From NCBI GenBank assembly GCA_039680625.1, contig JBDKSN010000200.1, forward strand, positions 1-33,134: a DNA stretch of 33,134 nt. The letters are read 5' to 3'. Each line of letters starts with the position of its first letter. Within the stretch, counting starts at the first letter, position 1. This document shows positions 15,997-23,632 of this stretch, one piece after another. The notes beneath the pieces were generated by a model that saw only the letters and a program-made list of their open reading frames with translations, was not told the DNA's origin and did not search any database. Position numbers and translations under genes: made by a program. Origin of the DNA: JAAYDS01 sp039680625. Its GTDB lineage: Bacteria > Chloroflexota > Anaerolineae > UBA1429.

Positions 15997-16770
15997 CTAC
16001 TCCCGGCCACGCCGCTGGCGATACAGTCCGCGCCACTCGTTCAGCTTGACGCGCACCACCTGCGTCGCCATCTCTTTCGACTCGCCGAGATAGCTCTTGT
16101 TCTTGCCCCGCGCCACGTCGCGGTTGGCCCAGGCCACCGTCTCTTCGGCGATGGGGTACCCCGCGCGCTCGGCCAGATACAGCAGCTCGACGTCAAAGGC
16201 CGTCACTTTCCAACCCGTCACTTGCACCGGCCGCTGGATCACCTCAAGCTGCGCAAACAGCTCGCGCGCTACGTCGGTGCGCATCGCCTTGAACCCGCAC
16301 TGCGTATCCGAGATGTTGCGCAGCATCAACACCCGGCGAAAGTTGCGGAACACCGCCGAACCCAGCTTGCGCACGGGCGAGAAATTGGCGCGATCGGTGC
16401 CCCGCGAGCCGATGACCACGGGATAGCCCTCGGCCAGGCGCGGCAGCAGCCGATCGAGCTGGTCGATGGGCGTGGATTGGTCCATGTCGGTGAACAGCAC
16501 CACCTCGCCCTGTGCCTCTAGAATGCCCGCCCACAGCGCCGCGGGCTTGCCGCCATGCGGGTTCTGCAGCAGGCGAAAGCCCGGCAGGTGCGGCAGCCGT
16601 TCGAGCACCAGCTCTCGGCTGTTGTCCGAGCTGCCATCGTCCGAGATGAGCACCTCATAGGCATAGTCCTGGCGCGAGAGATAGGCGTACATCTCTTCGA
16701 GCACGCCGCGCGCGAGGTTCTCGTGTTCGTTATAGCAGGGCACCACTACGGTCAGATAGGGTTTGCTCAC
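15997..16770 (-). CDS. Glycosyltransferase family 2, dolichyl/polyprenyl-phosphate glucosyltransferase-like
   Basis: The protein has 257 residues from a GTG start at 16770, one base after the upstream gene's stop codon, so translation is probably coupled. GT-A motifs are clear: VVPCYNEHENL (9-19), the nucleotide-binding DDGSSD (44-49) and the metal-binding DMD (95-97). The core (QCGFKAMR, FDVELLYLAERAGY, and a following basic C-terminus) matches Alg5/GtrB-like enzymes that load a sugar from a nucleotide donor onto a polyprenyl phosphate at the cytoplasmic face. There are no C-terminal membrane helices, unlike GtrB. The product could be the lipid-linked donor for the GT-C enzyme encoded at 12702; this is an inference. 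Confidence 0.8.
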   Translation of the reverse strand: MSKPYLTVVVPCYNEHENLARGVLEEMYAYLSRQDYAYEVLISDDGSSDNSRELVLERLPHLPGFRLLQNPHGGKPAALWAGILEAQGEVVLFTDMDQSTPIDQLDRLLPRLAEGYPVVIGSRGTDRANFSPVRKLGSAVFRNFRRVLMLRNISDTQCGFKAMRTDVARELFAQLEVIQRPVQVTGWKVTAFDVELLYLAERAGYPIAEETVAWANRDVARGKNKSYLGESKEMATQVVRVKLNEWRGLYRQRRGRE

Positions 16771-16771
16771 A

Positions 16772-17719
16772 TCACCGATCCAGTATGGCTACGATATAAG
16801 ACGCATCGACCCTCGCCTGGTTCCACAGGGCGCGCCGGTGGGCTCGCCAGCGATGCATCGTGCACAGCCCGGCCCACTGCCCGCGCAAGCGCGCACGAGC
16901 CGGTGCGCTGCGCACTGCGCGCAACGCCTGCCAGGCGATGCGCAGTTGCGCCCGTGCGATGGCCGGCCAGTTCCGTCGCAACAGCGGCGGTGGATAGTTG
17001 CGCGCCACGGTCCACAGCGTGTTGCGCCCCACATAGTACGAGGCCAGCGCCCCGCCACCCGTGGCGCTCAGGTGGTGATAGATCACGGCATCGGGCACAT
17101 ACACACAGCGATAGCCGGCCAGCTGCGCCCGCCAGCTCAAGTCGACATCCTCACAATACATGAAAAAGCGCTCTTCGAACAGCCCGATCTCGTCGAGCAT
17201 GGCGCGACGCAGGGCCAGCGCGCCGCCCGAGCCGCCGAACACCAGGCATTCCTGGTCGTAGGGCGGGCCATAGCGCTGCCACACCCCGCGCGAGTCGGGC
17301 GTGCCATCGCACCGATAGAGGTCGCCGGCGGCGTTGAGCGTGTCGCGCTGGTCGTACAGCATGATGCGCGAGGTGGCCATGCCCGCCTCGGGGTGCCGAT
17401 CCAGCGCGGCCACCAGGTTCGCCAACCAGTCTGGCTCGACCTCGGTGTCGTTGTTGAGCAGCACCACGATCTCGGCCGTGCTGGCGCGGATGCCCGCGTT
17501 GCAGCCGCCCGTGTAGCCACCGTTGGTGGCCAAAGCCAACGTGCGCACCGTGGGGAACTCCCCGCGCACCATGGCCAGCGAGTCGTCGGTGGAGCCGTTG
17601 TCGACGACGATCACCTCGGCGTCGCGGTAGGTCTGCTGAGCCAGCGAGGCCAGGCAGGGCCGCAGCAGCCGAGCGCCATTCCAGTTAGGGATGATGACCG
17701 CAACCCGCGGGTGGCCCAT
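16772..17719 (-). CDS. Glycosyltransferase family 2, rhamnosyltransferase-like (WbbL type)
   Basis: The protein has 315 residues from the ATG at 17719. Motifs of this GT2 subgroup are seen in order: VAVIIPNWNG (6-15), VVDNGSTDDS (38-47), NGGYTGGCNAG (66-76), the metal-binding LLNNDTEVEP (87-96), GGSGGALALRR, and FFMYCEDVDLSWR. The latter two are characteristic of WbbL-like dTDP-rhamnosyl transferases. It lies three bases downstream of the rmlD gene, which makes rhamnose transfer the natural proposal. The protein is probably cytoplasmic or membrane-associated and acts in cell-wall or surface polysaccharide assembly. Acceptor and linkage are unknown. Confidence 0.8.
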   Translation of the reverse strand: MGHPRVAVIIPNWNGARLLRPCLASLAQQTYRDAEVIVVDNGSTDDSLAMVRGEFPTVRTLALATNGGYTGGCNAGIRASTAEIVVLLNNDTEVEPDWLANLVAALDRHPEAGMATSRIMLYDQRDTLNAAGDLYRCDGTPDSRGVWQRYGPPYDQECLVFGGSGGALALRRAMLDEIGLFEERFFMYCEDVDLSWRAQLAGYRCVYVPDAVIYHHLSATGGGALASYYVGRNTLWTVARNYPPPLLRRNWPAIARAQLRIAWQALRAVRSAPARARLRGQWAGLCTMHRWRAHRRALWNQARVDASYIVAILDR

Positions 17720-17722
17720 GCG

Positions 17723-18556
17723 CTAGCCCTGGCCCAGTGTGCCCAGATAGTCGGCCAGCGCCTCGCGCCAGGGGCGCATGGTGATGCCGATGGCCTCGCC
17801 AAAGGCGTTGGCCAGCTCGACGCGCTTGGGCACGCGCGCCGCACGCACATAGCCCTGCGCGGCGTGCACGGGCACGTGGCTCAAGCCCGCCAGCTCGAGG
17901 ATGGCGCAGGCCCATGCATACCGCGAGCAGACGCCGCGGTTGGTCAGGTGATAGGTGCCATAGGCGCCGGTGGGCGCCAGCCGCTGGAGCGCCGCGGCCA
18001 CATCGAGCGCATAGGTGGGCGAGCCCTCCTCATCGGTGACCATGGTCATCTCGCCGCGCTCGCGGGCCAGGCGCAACACCGTCTGGCAAAAGTTGCGCGG
18101 GCTCTGGCCATACAGCCAGGCGATGCGCGTGACATAGTGTTTGGGGGCCAGCTCGCGCACCAGCTGCTCGCCGGCCAGCTTGGTGGCGCCATAGACGCTG
18201 AGCGGGTTGGGCGCGTCGGTCTCCCAATAGGGCGAGCCTTTGGCACCATCGAACACATAGTCGGTGCTGATATAGATGAGCGGGCAATCGGCCCGCGCGG
18301 CGGCCAGGGCCAGGTTGCGCGTGCCGATCGCGTTGACCCGATAGGCGAGCGCCGGGTCGGCCTCGCAGCCATCGACGTTGGTCAGGGCCGCGCCGTGGAT
18401 GATCAGCTCGGGCTGAAAGGCGACGATCGCGTCGACGATGTCGAGGCGCGTGATGTCATACTCGGGCAAGTCGATCTCGAGCCGCTCGTCGTGGCTATAG
18501 GCCGCGATCAGCGCGGCGCCCAACTGCCCCTTGCTGCCAGTGATGACGATGCGCAT
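17723..18556 (-). CDS. rmlD: dTDP-4-dehydrorhamnose reductase
   Basis: The protein has 277 residues from the ATG at 18556, with GGGGAGGCAG upstream. It is an extended short-chain dehydrogenase with the nucleotide-binding motif GSKGQLG (7-13), the catalytic STDYVFDG region (97-104) and the YxxxK pair Tyr122/Lys126 (VYGATKLAGE). Length and motifs fit RmlD/RfbD, which reduces dTDP-4-keto-rhamnose to dTDP-L-rhamnose. The other pathway genes (rmlA, rmlB, rmlC) are not in the window. It is the first gene of a tight three-gene operon with two glycosyltransferases, and its promoter overlaps that of the divergent nitroreductase gene. Confidence 0.85.
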   Translation of the reverse strand: MRIVITGSKGQLGAALIAAYSHDERLEIDLPEYDITRLDIVDAIVAFQPELIIHGAALTNVDGCEADPALAYRVNAIGTRNLALAAARADCPLIYISTDYVFDGAKGSPYWETDAPNPLSVYGATKLAGEQLVRELAPKHYVTRIAWLYGQSPRNFCQTVLRLARERGEMTMVTDEEGSPTYALDVAAALQRLAPTGAYGTYHLTNRGVCSRYAWACAILELAGLSHVPVHAAQGYVRAARVPKRVELANAFGEAIGITMRPWREALADYLGTLGQG

Positions 18557-18620
18557 GAGCTGCCTCCCCGCGAGAGTATGGCGCCGGCGCGGCGCGCGCC
18601 ACCCAGGCCCGCCTCGCCCC

Positions 18621-18650
18621 TTGGCAAGCGAGCGGCGCCATTATATCATC
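18621..18650 (+). promoter_or_regulatory. Promoter of the nitroreductase gene
   Basis: TTGGCA (18621-18626) and TATCAT (18645-18650) are 18 bases apart and lie about 75 bases upstream of the ATG at 18724. The -10 region overlaps the -10 box of the opposite rmlD promoter. Confidence 0.4.
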
Positions 18651-18668
18651 GCCTCTAGAGGCGACCAA
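18640..18668 (-). promoter_or_regulatory. Promoter of the rmlD operon
   Basis: On the minus strand, TTGGTC (18663-18668) and a perfect TATAAT (18640-18645) are 17 bases apart. The predicted start, near 18633, gives a leader of about 77 bases before the ATG at 18556. Confidence 0.6.
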
Positions 18669-18723
18669 GAGCCTCGCCGAGTGGGTGCGCGAGGCCACGG
18701 TCAGCCCGGGAGGTCTCGCCAGC

Positions 18724-19248
18724 ATGGAGCAACTCACGGCCATCGAACAGGCCATCCTCAACCGCCGGAGCATTCGCCGCTACACGCCCGAACCCGTGGC
18801 GCCCGAGCTCGTCGAACGCCTGTTGCAGGCGGCGATGGCCGCGCCCTCGGCCAGCAACAGGCGCCCGTGGGAGTTTGTGGTGGTCGACGACCCCACGCTC
18901 CTCGACGGCATCCAGCAGCGACTGCTCCTGGGGCGCTATCACCCGCCGCTGGCCATCGTCGTTTGCGGCAACCTGCAGCGCGCGTATCCTCCGCCCGGGC
19001 GCGACTTTTGGATCGAGGATTGCAGCGCCGCCGCCGAGAACATCTTGTTGGCGGCCACGGGGCTGGGCCTGGGCAGCGTGTGGATCGGCGTCTACCCCAT
19101 CAAGCACTTTCAGCGAGGCGTGTCAGCCGTGTTGCACCTGCCCCACCACGTCGTGCCGCTGGGCGCGCTCTACATCGGCCACCCCGCCGAGACCAAGCCG
19201 CCGCGCACGCAGTACGACCCGGCGCGCGTGCATCACAACGGCTACTGA
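18724..19248 (+). CDS. Nitroreductase-family FMN oxidoreductase
   Basis: The protein has 174 residues from the ATG at 18724, with GGGAGG ten bases upstream. It shows the nitroreductase pattern: AILNRRSIRRYTPEPV near the N-terminus (Arg residues contacting FMN), AAMAAPSASNRRPWEFVVV, a central ENILLAATGLGLGSVWIGVYP and a C-terminal LGALYIGHPAE. The length fits the compact members of the family, which act as FMN-bound dimers reducing nitro compounds, quinones or flavins with NAD(P)H. The physiological substrate is unknown. Its 3' end overlaps the convergent HAD gene by 7 bp. Confidence 0.9.
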   Translation: MEQLTAIEQAILNRRSIRRYTPEPVAPELVERLLQAAMAAPSASNRRPWEFVVVDDPTLLDGIQQRLLLGRYHPPLAIVVCGNLQRAYPPPGRDFWIEDCSAAAENILLAATGLGLGSVWIGVYPIKHFQRGVSAVLHLPHHVVPLGALYIGHPAETKPPRTQYDPARVHHNGY

Positions 19249-19934
19249 AAGAGGCCGGCCAGCTCGGCAAAGCGGCGCAGCTGGCGCAGCCGAGGCGACT
19301 CGGCGAGCGGCTCGAGCTCCTGCGGCCAGGTGTGCAGGCTGGGGATGTAGACGGCGCCCAGGCCTGCGCTCAGCGCGGGGTTGATGTCCGAGCGCGGACT
19401 GTTGCCCACCATCCAGGTCTCGGCGGGGTCGAGACGCAGCTCGGCGACGAGGTCGCGATAGGCGGCCACATCTTTGTGCCGCAAGACGCGCGCGTGCTCG
19501 AAATAGGGCGCCAGCCCCGACCCAGCCAGCTTGGCCAACTGGAACTCTTCTTCGCCCTTGGTCACCAGCACGAGCGTGCACCGCGTGGCCAGGGCCGCGA
19601 GGGTCTGGGGCACGCCCGCGAACAGCTCGACGCGCGGATCGAACAGCCTCTCCGCGCAAGCGCGCACCCGAGCCTCGCCGGCGGCGTCGGGCGTGCGGCC
19701 CAGCTCGCTCAGCAGGTGACGGTAGGTGTCGACCAGCGCGGCGGTGAACGAGGTGGGGCCAAAGCCAGAGCTAGCGATGTGCACGCGCTCATAGTGGTCC
19801 ACCAGGGGCTGCACACGCGCGGCGTCGACGCCCAGGCCCGCCAGCAGCGCAGTGAGGCGCGCCGTGGCCGCGCGATAGTAGCGGTCGTTCTCCCACAGCG
19901 TGTCGTCGGCGTCGATGAGCAGGCGATAGGGCAT
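19242..19934 (-). CDS. HAD-superfamily hydrolase (phosphatase)
   Basis: The protein has 230 residues from the ATG at 19934, preceded by AGAGGTG at a suitable distance. HAD motif I is DADDTLWEN (DxDDT with the nucleophile and acid Asp residues); motif II is the Thr of LVLVTKG; the motif III Lys is in LRHKDVAAY; motif IV is near MVGNSPRSDINPALSAG, with the metal-binding Asp. A helical cap is inserted after motif I, as in subfamily IA phosphoglycolate-phosphatase-like enzymes. A small-molecule phosphatase is the likely role and the substrate is not evident. It is convergent to the nitroreductase gene and divergent from the toxin-antitoxin-like pair. Confidence 0.85.
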   Translation of the reverse strand: MPYRLLIDADDTLWENDRYYRAATARLTALLAGLGVDAARVQPLVDHYERVHIASSGFGPTSFTAALVDTYRHLLSELGRTPDAAGEARVRACAERLFDPRVELFAGVPQTLAALATRCTLVLVTKGEEEFQLAKLAGSGLAPYFEHARVLRHKDVAAYRDLVAELRLDPAETWMVGNSPRSDINPALSAGLGAVYIPSLHTWPQELEPLAESPRLRQLRRFAELAGLFQ

Positions 19935-20030
19935 GAGCACCTCTAGGAGAGAGTGTAGGCAAAGAGGGGGAAAGGGAAAAAAGCCGATCTTGAAACAAGT
20001 ACCTGTCTCAATAGCCTGCAGCGTCTTCAG

Positions 20031-20059
20031 TTGACAAACGGGAACCAAAGAGATACACT
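20031..20059 (+). promoter_or_regulatory. Strong promoter of the XRE-ImmA/MazF pair
   Basis: A consensus -35 TTGACA (20031-20036) and -10 TACACT (20054-20059) are spaced by 17 bases, 48 bases upstream of the ATG at 20107. This is the closest match to the sigma-70 consensus found in the window. Confidence 0.65.
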
Positions 20060-20069
20060 AGTCAACTAG
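20058..20069 (+). promoter_or_regulatory. Inverted-repeat operator at the toxin-antitoxin-like promoter
   Basis: CTAGT-CA-ACTAG overlaps the end of the -10 box and reaches the transcription start, and a further TCTAGA lies about 25 bases downstream. This is a natural place for the XRE domain of the first gene product to bind and autoregulate; binding is inferred. Confidence 0.45.
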
Positions 20070-20106
20070 AGAGCACTGGGCTGTTTCTAGAGTAGAGGAG
20101 GTCCAT

Positions 20107-21288
20107 ATGATCGGCGAAAGGATCCGGACGCTTCGCCTGGCGCGCGGCTGGACCCAGGCCGAACTGGTGGCTCGCATGGGTAGCATCGTCACGAAGCAAG
20201 CCATCTCCAAGTACGAGTCTGGCAAAGCTTTCCCTTCTCCTACCGTCATCCGCCACCTTGCGAGTGCCTTGGGGGTCCAGCCCGCGCGTCTGTTGACGGA
20301 ACCAGACATCGCGATTCGTGTCATTGCTTTCCGCAAGAAGGCCAGTCTTGGTGCACATCAGGCGCGGCGGATTGAGGCTGCTGCCAGCGAAGAGTTACGC
20401 GAACGAGTCGATCTGCAAGATCGACTCGGCCTTCCGACGGAACCAGCCATTCCTGTTAGGCAATACCCGGTGGCAAGCCTCCCCGAGGCGCAGGTCGCCG
20501 CTGCGGCTCTGAGGTCCGACTGGGCTTTGGGTAACGATCCCATTGCTAACCTAACGTCGATGCTTGAAGATCACTTTGTGCACGTATTGCTTTTGCCGGA
20601 GGATGATGCCTGTGATGGCCTAGCACTTGAGGCCTTGCAGGATGGCCAGCTGCGCGCCGTCGCCATCGGCATCCATCCCGAACGCTCCGGTGAACGGCAA
20701 CGACTGAGCCTTGCCCATGAACTTGGGCACTTGGTCCTGGCTCCCACAGCCGGTGTTCAAGAGGAGGACGCCGCGTTCGTATTTGGCAAGGCTTTTCTTG
20801 CCCCGCCGGCGACTGTCCGAGAGCTTGTTGGTGCGCGCCGCTCTAGCGTCTCGCTCCAGGAGCTTGCCGCGCTCAAGGCCCGTTTTGGCATCAGTCTCCA
20901 GGCTGCTGCGCGGTGGCTCTGGGAGCTCGGCATCATCTCTCGACGCCACTACCAAGATTGGTGCATCAGAATCAACCAGCAAGGTTGGCGCCAGAAAGAA
21001 CCAGACGAGTTACCAGTAGAGAAGCCGCAGTGGCGCGAACTCGCTCAAGCCCGCGCAGAGCAGGAAGGCCTGGGAAGCCCCGAGGCCTACCGCACTCCGG
21101 CCCTGGGTGCAGCGCCCAGTACGGACCTAGCTAGTGCCCGCCGTGCGCTGCTTAGCCTCCCGCCATCGCAACGGCGCGCGGTGCTCGCACAGCAGGCTTG
21201 TGAGATCTCGGCAACCTATGACCTAGACCAGTCGTGGCGCGATACCCAGGGAGGTGACATCGTTGACGAGGACGACGACCTTGCCTGA
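20107..21288 (+). CDS. XRE-family regulator with ImmA/IrrE metallopeptidase domain
   Basis: The protein has 393 residues; AGAGGAGGT precedes the ATG at 20107. Residues 3-62 are an XRE/Cro helix-turn-helix (IGERIRTLRLARGWTQAELV, then KQAISKYESGK). Residues about 125-285 form an ImmA/IrrE (COG2856) domain with HELGH (204-208) as zinc-binding HExxH and acidic residues at 219-221 (EED) where the third ligand is expected. The C-terminal 100 residues are charged and not recognised; the very end (DIVDEDDDLA) is acidic and reminiscent of the disordered tails of toxin-neutralising proteins. It is the first gene of a pair with a MazF-like toxin. ImmA-type proteins cleave a partner regulator, so it may be an antitoxin, or a protease controlling one. 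Third-position G/C looks lower than in neighbouring genes, suggesting acquisition. Confidence 0.85.
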   Translation: MIGERIRTLRLARGWTQAELVARMGSIVTKQAISKYESGKAFPSPTVIRHLASALGVQPARLLTEPDIAIRVIAFRKKASLGAHQARRIEAAASEELRERVDLQDRLGLPTEPAIPVRQYPVASLPEAQVAAAALRSDWALGNDPIANLTSMLEDHFVHVLLLPEDDACDGLALEALQDGQLRAVAIGIHPERSGERQRLSLAHELGHLVLAPTAGVQEEDAAFVFGKAFLAPPATVRELVGARRSSVSLQELAALKARFGISLQAAARWLWELGIISRRHYQDWCIRINQQGWRQKEPDELPVEKPQWRELAQARAEQEGLGSPEAYRTPALGAAPSTDLASARRALLSLPPSQRRAVLAQQACEISATYDLDQSWRDTQGGDIVDEDDDLA

Positions 21289-21637
21289 TCCCCGCAGAGG
21301 CGAGATTTGGATGGTTGACTTTGACCCTACGGTCGGAGACGAGATTCAAAAGCTCCGCCCTGCGGTTGTGATCAGCTCCGATGGTGTCGCACGTCTCAAG
21401 CTGCGCATCGTCGCGCCGATCACTGGCTGGAAGCCTGCTTTCCAGGCGAATTACTGGCATGTACAGGTTCCGGCCGACGCTCATACCGGTCTCGAAAAGC
21501 CCTCTGCGGTGGACGCGCTGCAGGTGCGCAGCATCGCCATCGAGCGATTCATCCGCCTGCGTGGGCATCTATCTGCCGCCCTCATGGACGAGATCGCTTG
21601 CGCGGTCGCCCTCTTGATCGAGGTGCCTCCCCAGTGA
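21263..21637 (+). CDS. MazF/PemK-type mRNA endonuclease toxin
   Basis: The protein has 124 residues from a TTG at 21263, chosen because GGGAGGTG ends six bases before it; the in-frame GTG at 21254 overlaps that site and has none of its own. MazF/PemK hallmarks are visible: RRGEIWMVDFDPT near the N-terminus, KLRPAVVISSD, APIT (the catalytic Thr region), and VDALQVRSIAIERF. The family cleaves mRNA (sometimes rRNA or tRNA) at short sequences, arresting growth. The coding region overlaps the 3' end of the XRE-ImmA gene by 26 bp, so translation is coupled. No classical MazE-like (AbrB, RHH) antitoxin lies next to it. Toxicity has not been shown and only family membership is secure. Confidence 0.85.
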   Translation: MTRTTTLPDPRRGEIWMVDFDPTVGDEIQKLRPAVVISSDGVARLKLRIVAPITGWKPAFQANYWHVQVPADAHTGLEKPSAVDALQVRSIAIERFIRLRGHLSAALMDEIACAVALLIEVPPQ

Positions 21638-21856
21638 ACAAGCTCAGCATGGCGAACCGGCTACCTATCACTGTGCTTTGTGGCGGCCACGATGATGGTT
21701 GACGGCCCGTGGTTCGCGCGCCAGCGACAGTCCGCGCCGCAAGTAGTGTGGGCTTGCTACACCTGAGGTGCGTGGTCAGGCGGGTCTGAATACAACCAGA
21801 ACTGTGGCCCCGTGTTCTCGCGTTCCTCTCTCCCCTCGTCAACCACCCCCCTCACT

Positions 21857-21885
21857 TTGCCCTGCACCGCCGCTGCTCATAGAAT
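21857..21885 (+). promoter_or_regulatory. Promoter of the Gld-like ABC operon
   Basis: TTGCCC (21857-21862) and TAGAAT (21880-21885) are 17 bases apart, about 40 bases upstream of the TTG start at 21925. The rest of the gap after the toxin gene (21638-21856) holds nothing I can recognise. Confidence 0.5.
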
Positions 21886-21924
21886 ATCCTCTACGCATTC
21901 CTGCGCTCCCGAGGAGGCGCGCTC

Positions 21925-22902
21925 TTGATCGACGTCCACGAACTGTCCAAACGCTATGGCGACAAGCTCGCCCTCGACCGCGTGTCTTTCCACATCGCGC
22001 GCGGCGAGGTGGTCGGCCTCTTGGGCCTCAACGGCGCCGGCAAGTCGACCACCATGAATATCCTCACCGGCTACATCGGCGCCACCAGCGGCACGGTGAC
22101 TGTGGCCGGGCACGACGTGGCCCGTGAGCCGCGCGAGGCCAAACGCCTCATCGGCTATCTGCCCGAGCAGCTCGCCTTTTATGCCGAGATGCGCGTGCGC
22201 GAGTACCTGGATTTCTGCTGCGACCTCAAGGGCGTGCGCGCCAACCGCGCGGCGCACCTGGCCGAGATCGCCGCCCGCGTGGGCATTGCGCCCGTCACCC
22301 ACCGGCTGATCCGCAACCTGTCGCGCGGCTATCGCCAGCGCCTCGGCCTGGCCCAGGCGCTCATCGGCGACCCGCCCGTGCTGATCCTCGACGAGCCTAC
22401 CGCGGGCCTCGACCCCTCGCAGGTCGTCGAGATCCGCGCGCTGATCCACGAGCTGGGGCAGACGCGCACGGTGCTCGTCTCGTCGCACGTGCTCTCCGAG
22501 ATCCAGGCCATCTGCTCGCGAGTGATCGTGCTGCACCGCGGGCGCGTGGTGGCCGATGACACGCCGGCCAACCTGAGCCGCGCGCTGCAACCGGTGCATC
22601 GCGTGGTGGCGCGGATCCAGGGCACGCCCGAGCAGGTGCAGGCTGCGCTGGCGCCGCTGGCCGAGCTCGAACAGGTGGCCCTGCTCGACCAAGCCGAGCC
22701 AGGCACCTGTGACGTCCTCATCGAGAGCGCCGCCGGGCGAGACATCCGCGCCGACGTCTTTCGCGCGCTGGCTCGCGCCGACCTGCCCCTGCTGAGCACC
22801 CAGGCCCACGAGGCCTCGTTGGAAGACGTCTTTCTGCACCTGGTGGCTGACGAGCCGGTCGAGGGCCAGCCCGCCGCCGCACAACCACACGGGCACGCCT
22901 AG
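21925..22902 (+). CDS. ABC-2-type transporter ATP-binding protein, GldA-like
   Basis: The protein has 325 residues from a TTG start at 21925, with GAGGAGG seven bases upstream. Canonical nucleotide-binding motifs are present: Walker A GLNGAGKSTT, signature NLSRGYRQR, Walker B ILDEPTAGLD and switch histidine VSSHVL. The C-terminal 90 residues are an accessory domain. With the next gene (an ABC-2 permease) and a GldG-like protein it forms a conserved export-type system. In Bacteroidetes the homologous GldA-GldF-GldG set is linked to gliding; in other phyla the function is undefined. Confidence 0.9.
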   Translation: MIDVHELSKRYGDKLALDRVSFHIARGEVVGLLGLNGAGKSTTMNILTGYIGATSGTVTVAGHDVAREPREAKRLIGYLPEQLAFYAEMRVREYLDFCCDLKGVRANRAAHLAEIAARVGIAPVTHRLIRNLSRGYRQRLGLAQALIGDPPVLILDEPTAGLDPSQVVEIRALIHELGQTRTVLVSSHVLSEIQAICSRVIVLHRGRVVADDTPANLSRALQPVHRVVARIQGTPEQVQAALAPLAELEQVALLDQAEPGTCDVLIESAAGRDIRADVFRALARADLPLLSTQAHEASLEDVFLHLVADEPVEGQPAAAQPHGHA

Positions 22903-22917
22903 ACCGAGCGAGGGGCG

Positions 22918-23622
22918 ATGCGAGCCATTCTCAAGCGCGAGTTTCGAGCCTATTTCCAGTCGCCGCTGGGCTATGTGTTCGTGGCGGCGCTCTACTTTTT
23001 CTCGGGCTACTACCTGTTCACCTACAACTTGTATGGCGGCACCACCAACATGACCCGCCTCTTTGGCCTGCTCTTTCCGGTGGTGCTCTTCTTGGTGCCC
23101 GTGCTGACCATGCGCCTCTTGAGCGAGGATCGCCGCCTAAAGACCGACCAGCTCTTGCTCACCTCGCCCGTGACGCCGCTCGACATCGTCCTGGCCAAGT
23201 ACCTGGCGGCGCTGGCCGTGTTCGTCATCGGCATCCTCGCGCCGTTGCTCCACGCGGCCGTGCTCTCGTTCTACGGCCCGCTCGACTGGCCGGCCGTGGT
23301 GGGCAACTGGCTCGGCCTGTTCCTCTTGGGCGCGGCGCTGATCGCCATCGGCATGTTCCTCTCTTCGCTGACCGAGAGCCAGGTGGTGGCCGCCGTCGCG
23401 GGCTTTGTGGTGAGCCTGTTCCTCATGCTGGTCGATGCGCTCGCCCTGGTGGTCGACAGCGCCTTCTGGCAAGAGTTCTTTCGGCAGCTCTCGTTCAACA
23501 AGCGCTATGAACCCTTTACGCTGGGCATCCTCGAGCTGCCGGGGGTCGTCTTTTTCCTGAGCATCGGCGCGCTGTTCGTGCTGCTCACCGTGGCCCGGCT
23601 CGACCGCGAGCGTTGGGGCTGA
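22918..23622 (+). CDS. ABC-2-type permease, GldF-like
   Basis: The protein has 234 residues, starting 15 bases after the ATPase gene. About six membrane helices are visible (FVAALYFFSGYYLFTY, LLFPVVLFLVPVLTMRLLS, LAALAVFVIGILAPLLH, LGLFLLGAALIAIGMFL, VVAAVAGFVVSLFLMLV and a last one near the C-terminus). The N-terminal amphipathic helix (MRAILKREFRAYFQSPLGY) and the cytoplasmic segment TDQLLLTSPV are typical of this permease family. It should form the membrane channel of the export-type ABC system encoded by this operon. Substrate is unknown. Confidence 0.88.
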   Translation: MRAILKREFRAYFQSPLGYVFVAALYFFSGYYLFTYNLYGGTTNMTRLFGLLFPVVLFLVPVLTMRLLSEDRRLKTDQLLLTSPVTPLDIVLAKYLAALAVFVIGILAPLLHAAVLSFYGPLDWPAVVGNWLGLFLLGAALIAIGMFLSSLTESQVVAAVAGFVVSLFLMLVDALALVVDSAFWQEFFRQLSFNKRYEPFTLGILELPGVVFFLSIGALFVLLTVARLDRERWG

Positions 23623-23632
23623 GGAGGCGCTC

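Noticed and set aside
16763..18658. A 631-codon open frame on the plus strand opposite rmlD and the GT2 genes
   Set aside because: Antisense to well-supported genes; the translation has no motif and low-complexity composition.
18531..19946. A 471-codon plus-strand frame spanning the nitroreductase and HAD genes
   Set aside because: Out-of-frame or antisense reading across two genes with recognisable families.
21638..21856. A hidden small gene or RNA between the toxin gene and the Gld-like operon
   Set aside because: No frame with a ribosome-binding site and no convincing stem-loop; only the promoter at 21857-21885 is supported.
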